Assembly: GCA_028583415.1 (NCBI GenBank)
Contig: CM053267.1
Span: 17,403,583-17,467,582 of the forward strand
Direction: 5' to 3'
DNA length: 64,000 nucleotides
From: Protea cynaroides
Taxonomy: Eukaryota > Streptophyta > Magnoliopsida > Proteales > Proteaceae
How positions within the stretch are numbered: position 1 is the stretch's first letter; the number at the start of each line of letters is the position of its first letter. The position numbers and the translations under genes are program-made. Below the pieces are notes generated by a model that worked only from the letters and a program-made list of their open reading frames with translations, was not told the origin of the DNA and ran no database searches. Below are positions 47,500 through 59,875 of the stretch, one piece after another.

Positions 47500-49230
47500 G
47501 GACCCACACAGCCCACATTCTCTCTCCTCTTTCTCTCTCTTCTTTCTCTCTTGAACTGCAAGCACATAGGGCTGTGTACTGGTTTCCAAATAGGCTTCTG
47601 ACTGTCCAACCATGCCTGCTAACTGTCTACTCTGTCTGCTGACTGGATACATTTCTTGCTGACATTCTCTCTCCTCCATATCACTTTGCCAACTATCAAG
47701 AGGTCGCCAAGGTTGCCAACAATGACAACATACACAAAGATGCACTCAATTGCTCAACTTGGCCAAGGTTCCATCAGACTAAAATGAAAAGATAACTGAA
47801 AAAGAAAAAAGATAAACAGGGGTGGTAAAATGACCATCCACCCCCTTGTTTGGATGCCAATCCCTGCAATCCCATTAGCTTTGATAGAGGCACAGAAACC
47901 ACATAGTCCAAAAAAAAAACTTAGTCAGAAAAATAATACTAGTCAAATTATTATTGTCATAAGGATCTGTTATTTTTCCAAATGTCCCAAGTCATTAATT
48001 TTTGCCATGTGGGTAGTTGATGTGTCCAAACTGATCGTTGGATAGAGAGAACATGGTCTAAATTAACCACAAATCAAATTTCCAAGTCTAATTCAATTAA
48101 ATACATCTTTGTGTTGACATACATACCGTGGTCCGCGTATGTCTATGCATATGTACCAATACTTTAACCATTACTACGCACTCTCCTAATATTGAATGAT
48201 TTAGATTAAAAAAAAGCCTTAAAACTGAATGACTCGGGTTTGCCTTATGATTTTCATAAACATTACATTCCATTATTACATGGATACTACCCATAATATT
48301 AAGCATGAGCAAAAACAATTTTTTTTCTTTTACCTAGGTTCTCTTTGGTATAGTTTATATTTATGTAAAACAACTTTTTTTTATTATGGGTTGGCTGTAT
48401 GCATACGTCGTTGTGCATCGAGAAGGGCAGATTAAAATTACAGACTGTCTACCTCCTTCTCTTCATCCGATGGTGGAAACCAATTTCATGTACATGAACG
48501 ATCATGCGCAAAACCTTTTAATCAGCCTTATACACACGTGAAAAAACCGAGCCATGCTCTTGAACCATGGTCTCAATGGTCCAAACTCCAAACCATCATG
48601 CAATGAAGATTCCATGATCGATTGAATTTCAAGCTTTATTATGAATTTACGAAATTTCAACTCTAATGAAACATAATATATTGTCCAAATTGACTTCAAG
48701 GACGAGCAACAGTGTTGCTCACTCCCTTGCAAGCAAGGTTCTTTCAGTTACATGACAAACTAATTGACCTGTATCCATTCCCTGGTTTCAGCACTTATGT
48801 ATGCTCTGCTGATGTTTTGGCTTTTACACATTCTGTCTTCTCCCTGATAATTGCATGTAGCCTGTGTATATCCAAAGACCAACATCAAGATAAGGACTAG
48901 TGGAGCAACTCAGACAAGTTTCTTTTTAAGGGGCATGAAAATTCTTTTCACCTGACTGAGACTGCATTTCACTTATTAAAACTAAAGATCCTACTCAGCT
49001 AAATGGATTTGAGTAAAGAACTCTATTAAGGGTTGTGCTATGTATAATCACATTGGCCTGCAATTAGATTATAATCATGGCTCTGATTCTGCTAAGTAGA
49101 GAATCAAATGGGGTTGAAAATTTGTGGACAAATAAATCCCAAGTTTTCTATTCACATATCAAATTTCAGCCTAATTGGAATTTGACATGTGGCAAAATAA
49201 AATTCAAAACCTGCACAAGAATGTGATTGG
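47500..49230. other. Intergenic DNA downstream of PEPC
   Basis: CT-rich at 47518-47552, then AT-rich unique-looking sequence. No gene, RNA or element boundary recognised. The last few hundred bases before 49431 probably include the PEPC 3' UTR. Confidence 0.45.
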
Positions 49231-49381
49231 GTGCATGAATATGCAGGGAAGGGTAATGATAATTATATTTCAGAACTCAGATCATACAAGTGTTGCATGC
49301 CTGGAACCAGATCCTATGGTCAAAACAGTAAACAGCTCTCATGCTTGATAGAATCTACGCCATGCATAGGCCTAAAACATT

Positions 49382-49387
49382 TTTATT
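49382..49387 (-). promoter_or_regulatory. Candidate polyadenylation signal downstream of PEPC
   Basis: AATAAA on the minus strand, 44-49 nt beyond the PEPC stop codon. It is a plausible near-upstream element, but it would give a short 3' UTR and other sites further downstream are possible. Confidence 0.3.
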
Positions 49388-49430
49388 GTAACATAAGTGC
49401 AACTCTCCGGGAACTAAATAAACTAATTCT

Positions 49431-51485
49431 TCAACCAGTGTTCTGCATGCCTGCAGCAATACCCTTCATGGTCAAGATGAGGGTGTCCTCCAGGCCAGGA
49501 GCATACTCGCTTGTTGGGTTCAGCTTCACCAGCTCCGCAGCTGGCTTGCTTGATTCCGTGATCTCCTTTGACAGGTGAGGTCTCACCTCAACAAGGTAGT
49601 TGGGATTTCGGATCCGCTTCAGTGTGTATGCTTGGCAGACATTTAGGGTCGTAGTATATGAATCACGAAGACAGAGTCGCTGCTTCAAGTAAGGATCCCC
49701 TTCAAGAAGATCTTTGTGTCCAGCAATCTACAGAATTAGGGGGAGCAGGTCAGTTACTAATAATTCCTAATCCTCCAAAAGGCTAATTTAAGTGGAAAAA
49801 AATGACTGGATCTTATTTCACCTGGAGAAGAAGGTGCTTGGTGTCTTCATAATTGGCTCTCAACCGCTCTCCAAATGACCACAGGTCTTCTGAAACTAGG
49901 AGTTTGTCATACAAAGCAGCGATGCCTGGGTCTCCCTTGGCGAAAACCATTTCAATCAAGTTGATTGTGACTCTGAAGAAAGGCCACTCATTGTACATCT
50001 CCCGAAGCATATTGAGATTCCTGACATCCTTCTGAATGACATGCTTGAAAGCTGCACCAAATCCAAGCCACACTGGGAGATGAAATCTAGTCTGAGTCCA
50101 TGCAAAGATCCATGGAATTGCACGTAGTGATTCAATGCCCCCACTAGGTTTTCTCTTTGATGGCCGACTACCAATGTTCATCCGACCATATTCAGTTTCT
50201 GGTGTAGCCTGCAATCAGCAATACAAAAAATTGTTTCATAGTTAGTAACAAGCACATTAGTGTCAAACGGAAACAAGACACAAGAAATTGAGTGATGACA
50301 TACAAGGCGGAAGTATTCTACGAATCGAGGCTCTTGGAAAACAATTGAACGATATTCCTTTGTAGCCACAACAGCCATCTCATCCATGAGAGCACGCCAT
50401 TCTGGCTTTGGTGAGACTGGAGGATGCATTCCGTGCTCAAGTGTAGCAGCTGTGAAACGCTGAAGAGTTCTAAAACACAGGTGTTCTTCCCCAAAAGACT
50501 GTTCAATTACTTCACCTTGCACTGTTACACGAAGTGATCCATGAATTGTGTCTGGTGGTTGTGACAAAATGGCAAGATGAGTTGGACCACCTCCTCTTCC
50601 AACAGTTCCACCTCGGCCATGGAACATTGTCAACTTCACTCCAAATTTCTTAGCAACATTTATAAGCTCCTCTTGAGCTTTATACAGCTGCCAAGCTGCA
50701 GAGAGACGTCCAGCATCCTTCCCAGAATCTGAGTACCCAATCATGACTTCTTGCTTCCCATTAATCCTGTTCCTATACCAATCTATTGAGAAGAGACGAG
50801 CCAGAGCAGCAGGAGCAGCCTCAAGATCTGCAAGTTTCTCAAACAATGGGACAACCCTCAATGGATGCTTTACGTGACATTCACGCTGTAGGAGCTCAAC
50901 AGCAAGCACATCCGATGGTGCGGTTGCCATTGAGATGATGTATGCCCCAAAGCTGTCTGAAGGGAGTTCTGCAATGACATGGAAGGTGTCCAACACATCT
51001 GCAATTTCTTCAGTTTTTGGAAGATCTGGCCCAAACAGGGGGCGCTTGCCATTGAGTTCGGATAGCAGCCATTCCTGGCGCTGTTCTTCAGACCACTCAT
51101 GGTAGGACCCAATTCCCAGGTGCTTTGTTATGGCATCTATGACATCAGTATGCCTGTCTGACTCTTGCCTAATATCAAGTCTAACAAGTGACAGCCCAAA
51201 TGTCGAAACTTGACGCAAGAAATCCAGAAGGCTTCCATCAGCAATTGGCCGATCACCACAAGCACAGAGTGATCTGTAACAGAGCTCCAGAGGCTCTAAG
51301 AACTGCAGAAATATGATCAACCAATTAGCACTAAATCTATCCAAAAGGAAAAGCAATCAGAAAAATCAAGCTTTAAATAACCATATATATATATATATAT
51401 CAGGACACTTGTTACATCTTGGCAGGCTACTGAGGGTTATAATAACAGTAACAGATCCTGTGTTCCCATAATCTTCAGGAATCAC

Positions 51486-51521
<36 letters not shown>

Positions 51522-54500
51522 CTCTTAATGAGTGAGATAACTTTTCTCTTTCTAAAGAAAAAATTTTCTTTTGGCTTCATTTAATTCCTTGAATTCAACA
51601 AAAATATTTGTTCCAGAGCAAGTGTTTTTCCTATAAGAGAATGCTGTTATAAATAAAATGTATTCCAGGCACGTCACTTTATAACAGAAACATGGATATA
51701 CTACTAGGCAGCTGGAGAATATGAACAGAGAAGGCTGCAGATTCTCTCTCCTTATATTTTTTGGTGCAAGATTTTCTCTCTTTTCTGCAAAAAATGTTAC
51801 AGTTAAAAGATGGATGGCAGGACCTGTTCAACATTAGTGTAAGCTGCTTCCTCAGGAATGTCAGAGATTCCATTTGATAATAACTGACGAGACCGCTCAC
51901 GTGTATTATACAACTTATCCCTTACATCTCCAAGAATAACACGATAGGGCTCACTAGAAGCAATCTGTTTCCAAAACTCTGCATCAAGAAAAAATTATAT
52001 GCATTAAATCCCCGTAGAACGATCAAATCTCTGTTGAATCAACAAATTCTTAGGAAAAGGAAAGCATGTAAATTCCTGTAGGCTCTGTCCAGTTATGAGT
52101 AAATGGAAATAAAGGGAAGTGAAATTAATTTGATTAAGAAGATGGAAACTATTTAGATCATGATTGTAACAAATTTAAAATCTTACCCATATTAATCTCT
52201 GCTGAATGAATAAATTCTTAGGAGAAAGGAAAACATGAAAATTCCTGTAGGCCCCATCTAGTTACAAGCATAGTTGTCAAGGCGTCGCCTAGGCCGCGCC
52301 TAGGCGCCCAGGCTGCCTCAGGTAGCCTTGGAAAATCGGGCGCCTTGGTCGCCTAGGCGGTCCCCTTGGTCGCCTAGGCGGTCGCCTTGGTCGCCTAGGC
52401 ACCCAATCAGGCCTCCATCGCCTTGCTTCGCCTTGGCGCCTTGACAACTATGGTTACAAGTAAATTGAATAAAGGGAAGTGAATTAATTTAAATAAGAAA
52501 ATGGTAACCTTTTAGATCATGGTGGTGTAACAAACTAAAAAAAACTTACCAAATATGGAAATTAAACATTGTAATAGATTCCTTTTGATGCAGTCCAAGT
52601 TACACAAGAAGACCCAAGGAAGGAAAACGCCAAAATCAAACCAACAACTAGAAACACTGTTCATGCGGTACCGTTCACGTGAACAATACCAACAGAATTT
52701 TTAGAAAGTTTTGTCTTCTTCCTAAATTCAATAAGTTAGATTTATTTTCATAAAATTAATCATTAGTTTTGTTTCTTAAATTTGTTTTGTTTCCTAAGAT
52801 TGATTATCATATGAGTCAATCATAGATATTATTTGTTTTGGAAACTTCAAATCTGACTGTAAGAATACTTCAAAATTTGGGATCCTCGATCCTTATGATA
52901 TAAGGAATAATATTCTAGAAGATGAACTTGATCTGAGCTTGATCTAACGGGTGGGGTCGAAATCAATCTTGCCTATAGGTCTCAAACAAGTATTTTAACA
53001 GAACCAGAATTGTATAACAGTAGAAAAAATTACTTATCTCAAAATCCAGCCGTTGAAAACTTTTTAAAACTTGAAGGGGAAGTACTCTAGAATGTGCTTG
53101 ATAACATATCCAAAATTTGAAGGTAATCTAACCATGGATGAAGAAGTTATGAATTTTCGAAAAACTACTATCATCTGAAAACAGGAACGAACAGAATAAG
53201 AGTTTCGATTAAGTCTCACAACCGTGGGAAACTCAACCAGAATTTTTTTAATAAAACTCTGGCCAACTCTATTGCCAGCATCTTCTTCCTCTTTATTTAT
53301 AATGCTAAAACGAAATACAAAAGATGGAAGGACTGGTTCTTAGAATGAATGTCCAAAACTAAAAAAGAGAAACTTTCCTTTATAACTATTAGGAAAGTTA
53401 ACCGATCTTAGGAAACAAAACTAATGACTAATTTTATGGAAATAAATTTAACTTATTGAATTTAGGAAGGAGACAAAACTTTCTAAAAATTCTGTTGGTC
53501 GAATGAACAGTGTTTCTGGTTGTTGGTTTGATTTTGGCATTTTCCTTCCTTTGGTCTTCTTGCGTAACTTCAACTACATCACCTTTTGAATACAAGTAAA
53601 TTGGTTGAAAAGTGACATAAAATTTAATTACTATATTAGTAAGATTTTAAGTTTATTCCACAATCATTATCAGAAATGATTATAAAAATTTCCTCTCATT
53701 TTTGTTTTAATATTTCCCCTCCCTTCACTATACTTTCAACCAGATGGAGCCAAAATACTTCCTTAAGGACTGGAGAATGGGGGACAAAAGTATAAAATGC
53801 ACAATGAATTTGGCTGGGTGATTTTGAGTAATTCTAATATTTTATGGTTTGAGCATGGTAATGGAAAACACAGCTTACAAAATTTTAGCAGGTTCATAAT
53901 TTAGCTTTCCATCTCCCAAATTAAGTATTTATTTTGAAATTGAATGAAAACGCAGAGAAAGAATGGAACCCAGCAAATTCATAAATATGTAACACAGCTA
54001 GCTTAAAAATTTAAGTCGGATTTTTTAATTTAGATTTTCATCTTCCAAGTTTAAGTTTGTAAAAAGTAAAAAAAACAAATAAAACAAGTAGAACCGTGCC
54101 ATTAAATACCTATATAGTGCTTTGCATCTTTTCTTGAGGACCTGTGTAGTTCATCTGCACGGACACGAAGCTCATCACTGCAACGCCACATAGACATCTG
54201 ACAGCAGGAAGAATAGAGGAAATTAGAATAATCACAATGAAAAATACATAATGAATTCACCAATGAGGAAATAATGAACCACCTCAAAAAATAAAAAGAT
54301 ATTCAAGGTGGAATAAATGTTTCAATTACCTCAAACATAAGATCCTCAATCTGGGAAAAATACAAGTTAGCTGCCATCATTCTGGCCAACAAGCAGACAT
54401 CCCTTGTAACCTCAGGAGTCACCCTTGGGTTTCCTATATTCCATGTAAACAGAGGTTAATAAAGCATAATAAGTTTGGAATGAGCATACTGTCTAACCAA

Positions 54501-57500
54501 TGAAAAAGAAAACCACAAAAAAAAATTACTATAATTAACTGGGCCCAATTTCATATCTCAATTGAAAAACAAAGGTTATGTAGTGCTTGGGAACCCTATC
54601 TGTCAGGGAGCCAAAAGTGGTGCAGAAGTATGATATACCCCATCATATTCATGTGAAACAGAGACATGAAGAAATAAAGCACTATAAAAATCCATTGATA
54701 AGCATCAATTTTGAAGAAGAGTTGGAGAATTTAATTCCCATCCCTCCCTCTTCACCCCATCCCCAGAAACAACCAATTTGTTTAAAACCTTCTACAGTAA
54801 TTTTGTCAGTGAATTAAGTCTTCAGTTGCAAACAGTATCTTCTTCAACTCCAAGTAAATGCAAGCACCTTTCCCAGTCAGTATTCAAGAACTTGGACCAT
54901 ATCCTAAATTATTAATGGATCGAAATAATTTCTATTGGATGTGAATCATTAAAAACAAGATGCTAACAAGAGTTATCAAAAACCTCGATGGAATCTTTGC
55001 CTGAGCACTGAAATAGTCATAACATGCTCTTGTGATAATAGGCAAATACCTTTTGCAAAAAGAAATTAATCTTAACTGATTAGAACCTTAGTCAGATATC
55101 CAAGGAACCTTATTCGAGGTCTAAAATCCCATGAACGAGTCCCACATTTTGGAGGTATGAAATTCAAAGGGAAGTCATGTGACTTACTTTAAGAATCACT
55201 TGACTCGCTTTAAGAGACTTAAGTAGGGTTGCACAAATTAGAAGAAAATTTGTAAAAACTCAGTGCTCTGGCTATTAAAAGAGTCAAATGACTCAAGATT
55301 TATGTGGTCTTTAAGATTTAACAATTCGTGATTTAAATACCAATCAAAAGATTCAAATCCTCAAGGAGTCTATACCATGATTTAATTATTTTACAATTGA
55401 TTGGATTTCAATTATAGAATACAAATCCAAAATTGAAGGTTTTTAACAGCAGGGAAATTTTTGATTTTTAAATTTAGAAGAAAAAAAAATGTGGAATCAT
55501 CATAGAATGAGGAAAACAATCATACCGTCACGATCCCCACCCATCCAAGAAGAAAACCTAATGAGTGGGGCATTATAAGGAAGACGTTCATTGATCCCCA
55601 AATTCTTCAAAGCTGTGTCAACACGCCGTAAGAATTTTGGGACACCCTTCCAGATTGTCTCATGAAAGTAACTCATTCCTGCCCTCATCTCATCTTGGGG
55701 AGTTGGAGGAGTCCTCCGGATTTCATCTGTACGAAAGGCAGCTTGAATCTGCACAAAGAAAAATATAAGCAAATGTAAAACAGAGGTGCTTCTAGTTTAA
55801 GAAATAATTCACACTAAAAAGGAATTTCAATTGCAATTGTCGAATTTACAACAAATCAAAAGTTGTCATACTATAAGATACATGGTGGAATGATAAGCAC
55901 TGGAAAAGAAAACAAAAATTAGGAGATAAATAGAGAGGCAATGGTCTTAAAAGAAAGAAAAAAAAAAAAGTACTAACTTGGGTAACCATTAATGACCAGT
56001 ATTACTTGGTCAAGCATAACTTCAGACGTGTGCTCATACCTCCCATGAAAAACCGAGTCATGATCCACAATCAGAAAATCTCTTTCAGAGGAGCCATACT
56101 TGGCATCAAAGGAAGTTAATTTGAAGGAAAACGGAACAACCATTACAGGGTACTGTAAAAATTCACATGGAAAAGACTATGTACACAAATTGCAAGGACC
56201 AATATTTTGATTCATCAAAGACTGAACTGTATGTGCATCATCATATTTTGTTGTGTATCACCAATATGATATGACACATTACAATTATCTTCTGAAATAT
56301 TAATGCACATATTAATCCAAACTTTTCCTATCATGGTGCAGCAAACAATAAAGTGATAACAAAATATTAATGTCCCAAGGGCATCTTATGTATTGCCCTA
56401 TAAAGTTACCTCTGACAATATTATAATATATTGAATGACATCAACATATAATTTAACAAGTTAAAGCCTCCAAACATCCAATAAAATTTATGTGGTTAAA
56501 ACATAAGGATATAAGAAATTGAGAAGTTAAAACATGGTCACGTTGAAAAAATTTACCACATTAATTTCAGACTGGGAATATAAGCAATAGTATTAGATTT
56601 TAAAGAAGTTAAAGCAATAGAGAACCAATATTAAACCTCTCTCTGTAGAGCTTCGTCAAGCTCCTGTTTATCATCGGGAGTAATGTCTTTGGCATATAAC
56701 TGTGCTAAACAATTGCGTATCCTGCACCCAGGGAAAAAAAATGATGAAAATTTACAAGAAGAAAAGAAAAAAAAAAGAGTATCGCTAGATTTAGAGAACT
56801 CAAGTAAGGTAGTGACATCCCCTGAACCAGAGGTTTCACAGCCTCTCCATGCAATAAATAATCTACTAAGAGCTTCTCTTTCTTTCTTTTTTTTCCCCTT
56901 TCTTCCTCCTTTTCATTTTCTTAAGGTTATTAAAGAAATTTTATTAAACAGAATGCAAGACCTTCCATGCTTCTGAAGCAAAGATCTACGGACTGATTGA
57001 GTAGGATGTGCAGTAAAGACCAAATCCACAGTCTGATTCTTCAAAGCATCAAAAACTTCTTGTGGAGACTTCTTAATCTGAACCACAAGTTTCTTGAATG
57101 TTTCCTCAATGTCTGACTCAGTGGGTGCAGAGTTTTCATCAGCAAAATCTCCCTTTTTAAGCTTGATCCTTCTCCTGTAAGCAATCTGAACCTCCTCAGC
57201 CAAGTTGGCCAAGTTAAGCATGTGGGAGAAAGATTTAGCAACAACAATAGAGTCCCCTACGTCCAAATTTGTCAACACATTTCCAAGCTCTTCCAGCTTC
57301 TTAGGGTCATGCTTCCCTTCATATTCAGCAGAAAGCTCATAACAATCTTGAACCTAAACAACAAATAACAAGAAACTAATGATTTTTCCACATGAAAATC
57401 AGAAAATCCCAGGAAATTTCTGAATTTACACATTAATGTCCTTTCAATATATATTATTTATATCTTTCCATCAGGAAGTTAAAATCAGCAATGCCACGAT

Positions 57501-58018
57501 CAGATACAGTGCCCCAAAGACGAATCAAATTGGACGGACTTTTGAACAAAAAACTACTTAATCGGAGCAAGTTCCGGTCAATCACTTCCCTGTTAATTGA
57601 AAAAGACAGCAACCCACTTGAGAGGATGACATATAACGAAAATAAGCTTTCGTAACGGAATTGAGAAATTGGGTAAAACTAAACCAAGCATTAGAGAAAC
57701 GAAACATTGCGAAACCTAACCATGAATAGATATGGGTTCACCAAAAATTTCATCTGTTCTAGTTCTTCACCATAATGGGTTTTAATCCAAATATAAAAAT
57801 CAAAGTAAATCGATCACCAAATTAATCGATACAGGGAGAAATCAAATGCATACCGTTTCCCTGAGATCTTCCCCATGCAAGTCTTGCAGTATATCGAGAA
57901 AGCGATCCAATAGCAGGGCATCATACTCGACCAACTTGTCATCCTCAGAGACCTTTGCAGGAATCAAAAGCCTCAGTTGAGCGTCGATCGACGCTAGCTT
58001 CTCTAAGTTTCGAGACAT
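49431..58018 (-). CDS. PPC: Plant-type phosphoenolpyruvate carboxylase, complete, 10 exons, 964 aa
   Basis: The enzyme carboxylates phosphoenolpyruvate with bicarbonate to give oxaloacetate and phosphate in the cytosol, for anaplerosis and pH/malate balance. Exons, read on the minus strand: 58018-57854, 57353-56962, 56721-56637, 55748-55526, 54433-54330, 54197-54110, 51978-51824, 51302-50304, 50208-49822, 49727-49431. All introns are GT-AG and the frame closes exactly (2895 nt with stop). Visible motifs: N-terminal phosphorylation site KLASIDAQLR (Ser10); catalytic TAHPTQSVRR (His171); GGDRDGNPR across exons 4/5; MIGYSDSGKDAGR (about 591-603); glycine loop GRGGTVGRGGG (about 633-643); C-terminal GMQNTG. 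Ala773 (in FAWTQTRF) and Arg883 match the C3 state at the positions known as 774 and 884 in Flaveria. Start chosen at 58018 because family members begin just before RNLEK; an in-frame ATG at 58051 would add 11 basic residues. Cys885 (RLCLRD) sits where Arg is usual in the homologues I recall. No truncation or frameshift. Confidence 0.97.
51384..51519. repeat. (TA)n and (GA)n microsatellites in PEPC intron 7
   Basis: A short (AT) run lies at about 51384-51400, followed by an uninterrupted (GA)n run of about 30 bp at about 51489-51519. Both are in the 521-bp intron 7, outside the splice signals. Confidence 0.85.
52021..52550. repeat. Imperfect tandem duplication inside PEPC intron 6
   Basis: Unit 1 (about 52021-52190) and unit 2 (about 52191-52550, minus the 184-bp MITE and its 8-bp duplication) share an ordered set of blocks: CTGTTGAATCAACAAATTCT against CTGCTGAATGAATAAATTCT, ATTCCTGTAGG, ATAAAGGGAAGTGAA, TTTAGATCATG and a closing CTTACC. 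The unit is about 170 bp. Only unit 2 carries the MITE, so unit 1 (around 52095-52105) preserves the empty site. Confidence 0.75.
52269..52452. mobile_element. hAT-type MITE in PEPC intron 6
   Basis: A 184-bp element with perfect 16-bp terminal inverted repeats (CATAGTTGTCAAGGCG) and an exact 8-bp target duplication GTTACAAG (52261-52268 and 52453-52460). An 8-bp duplication is typical of the hAT superfamily. The interior is very GC-rich, with about three copies of a 20-22-bp unit containing GGTCGCCTAGGCGG, which itself folds on CCTAGG. There is no coding capacity, so it is a non-autonomous copy. Confidence 0.9.
52586..53581. mobile_element. 996-bp element with ~200-bp inverted arms, PEPC intron 6
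   Basis: The left arm (52586 to about 52800) and right arm (about 53390-53581) are near-perfect reverse complements; both contain AGAAACACTGTTCAT and ACAGAATTTTTAGAAAG. The ends are TGATG...CATCA and are flanked by a 5-bp direct repeat CCTTT (52581-52585 and 53582-53586). The middle ~590 bp has no convincing ORF. The left arm has a ~20-bp extra segment containing the palindrome GTTCACGTGAAC that the right arm lacks. TG...CA ends with a 5-bp duplication would suit a terminal-repeat retrotransposon in miniature or an LTR, whereas long inverted arms suit a foldback DNA element. The class is unresolved. Confidence 0.75.
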
Positions 58019-58612
58019 CTCTACTTTTCTGCTTCTCTTTTTCCTCCTCAACTCTTAATTTCTTTCTCTGTAAGTATCAAGTAAAATAGAGAACTCCTTC
58101 CCGCCGTCCTTCACGAGAAGGAGCTACGAAGTCACGCACGAGATGCCCGTTCCCTATCAACATCAAGAAGAAAAAAGAACAAAAATCACGCCTTAAATCA
58201 GCCACCACGTCCGAGATGAATCTCGGACCACAATAAGTGAAAGCACACTTGAATTTTTGACCACAATTAGTAAAAGCAGACAAAAAAGAAAAAGAAAAAG
58301 GCTAAAACAGATAAAGTACGTGAGATGAGAGGGAAAGTATGCAGTTGCAGAGACGAAACTCGTGGGATTCTGGGAAAAAATAACCTATATAAGTGCAGTA
58401 GATTCATAGATAAATGAGTATCGAATCGAATACGGAATACCTGTTAACCCCTCCTCGTAAGAGAAGAAAAAGTGCAGAGGATCAAATCACGAGAGCGACT
58501 ATGAAATCCAAACTCTGTGTTATGAATCCCTCCCTATCTATAAGCATCTGAGATATAGAGTGTGAGAATTATCAGTGGAGCAACTAGTCTTTTTCAGAGT
58601 TTCGAGTCTTTG

Positions 58613-58651
<39 letters not shown>

Positions 58652-58660
58652 TCTCTAAGA
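58019..58660 (-). promoter_or_regulatory. PEPC 5' UTR and proximal promoter region
   Basis: Sequence upstream of the PEPC start. A minus-strand TATATAG at 58392-58386 lies about 370 nt from the ATG and is the best TATA candidate. A (CT)n run of about 40 bp (58614-58656; GA on the gene strand) lies further upstream, a common feature of plant core promoters and 5' UTRs. A 5'UTR intron cannot be excluded. No other coding sequence is seen. Confidence 0.3.
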
Positions 58661-59137
58661 TTTCTGGTTTCTCAGTAATTCAACGGTGATGTCTATGGTT
58701 ACAGAATATGCCTTAATAGATACTTCTGATACCAGTTAAACTAAAACTAATTTACTATGTGCTTCCATTCCAAAATTAAAATCCAAAGTTTTATCAGTTG
58801 ATGAAATCTTGTCAGGATTTACTAAATCTCTTCACTGGTTTACAGTTGTGTGACTTTGATTCCTTAGCTTCAATATAAATCACAATTGGATCTTAAGATC
58901 TAGATTCAACTGGTTCTTTATTATAATGGAAATTTTTACATCAATGGGAGAATGAATTCAAAACTGAAGATCTTCCTGTTTTTCTTTTTTTCTTTTTTTG
59001 AATTATTGAATTGAGGCATTACTGCATCGGATTGGATTCGATATCATGAGAACCCATTAAAGTCAATAACTAAGAACACAGATTTTGAGAACATGAATGT
59101 GGGAGGTGAGACCTATATCACAGGTTTTGATGGTGGA
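58661..59137. other. Intergenic DNA upstream of PEPC
   Basis: AT-rich and without recognisable coding or repeat structure. May include distal PEPC promoter sequence. Confidence 0.4.
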
Positions 59138-59600
59138 GAAAAAGATTCTTTCTTGTCGTTCAGTTCATCAGTCATCTATCGGACGAGTTGAGATGCATCA
59201 TCAAATTTTGTACGATGGACAACTAACGTGGCTGGACAATAGGAGAAGATCCGATTCCCACGTCAAAAAGTTTTGATCATGTCAAAGGAAAAAGATTCTC
59301 TCCTATTGCACAGCTCATCAATCATCCATCGAACAAGCTGGGATGCATCAACATGTTCCAATCCATCCGATGGACGACTAACGGGGCTGGACGATAGGAG
59401 TAGATCCAATTCTCACATCAGAAGGTTTTGAACATATCACAGGAAAAAGACTCTGTCTTATCACCCAGTTCGTCAGCCATCCATCGGACAAGTTGGATGC
59501 AACAATACGTTCCAATCCATCTGATGGACAATTTACGCAAATGAACAATAGGAGATGATCCAAATTCCACATTAGAAGGTTTCGTTCATATTGGTGGATG
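59138..59600. repeat. Triplicated ~155-bp tandem repeat upstream of PEPC
   Basis: Three diverged units, starting at about 59138, 59288 and 59448. Each has GGAAAAAGA(T/C)TCT, TCATC(A/G)..CATC(C/T)ATCG, A(C/T)GGACAA, CAATAGGAG(A/T)(A/T)GATCC and an AGTTTTGA/AGGTTTTGA block. No ORF is conserved between units. Confidence 0.8.
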
Positions 59601-59875
59601 GTTTGGCTTGTGAGGTTTGTCAACATGACTCTTGATTTGGGGACTGAGTCCAAGATCTCAGTATTACAAATGCAAACTCAGTTTTGTCACTTCTCCTATT
59701 AAATGCCATTTTAAGGTTTAGGTTAGTTTATTTGTAATCTCATGTAAGTAATTATGTGTTGGGATGACAGTTGAGAGCAAGGTTTACTAATTGGTTTAAG
59801 GATCAGAATTGAGATTGGGATCGGGATCAGGATCAATTCTGATACTATTGGAATTGATTGGAATCGACAAAAAAA

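Larger units (their letters stand above)
51979..54109 (-). other. PEPC intron 6, expanded to 2.1 kb by repeats
   Basis: This is the longest PEPC intron (2131 bp). The others are 500, 240, 888, 1092, 132, 521, 95 and 94 bp in order. It contains a tandem duplication (about 52021-52550), a hAT-type MITE within the second duplicate (52269-52452) and a 996-bp element with long inverted arms (52586-53581). The rest is AT-rich intron sequence. Both splice sites look normal: exon 6 ends ATAG before GTATTT, and exon 7 starts after GATGCAG. Confidence 0.9.

Noticed and set aside
47205..47745. Ala/Gln/Ser-rich and Cys/Leu-rich ORFs
   Set aside because: Artefacts of the GC-rich tandem repeat, open in most frames.
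58019..58051. Upstream in-frame ATG extending PEPC by 11 residues
   Set aside because: The basic extension is unlike plant PEPC N-termini; the ATG at 58018 places Ser10 at the usual phosphorylation distance.
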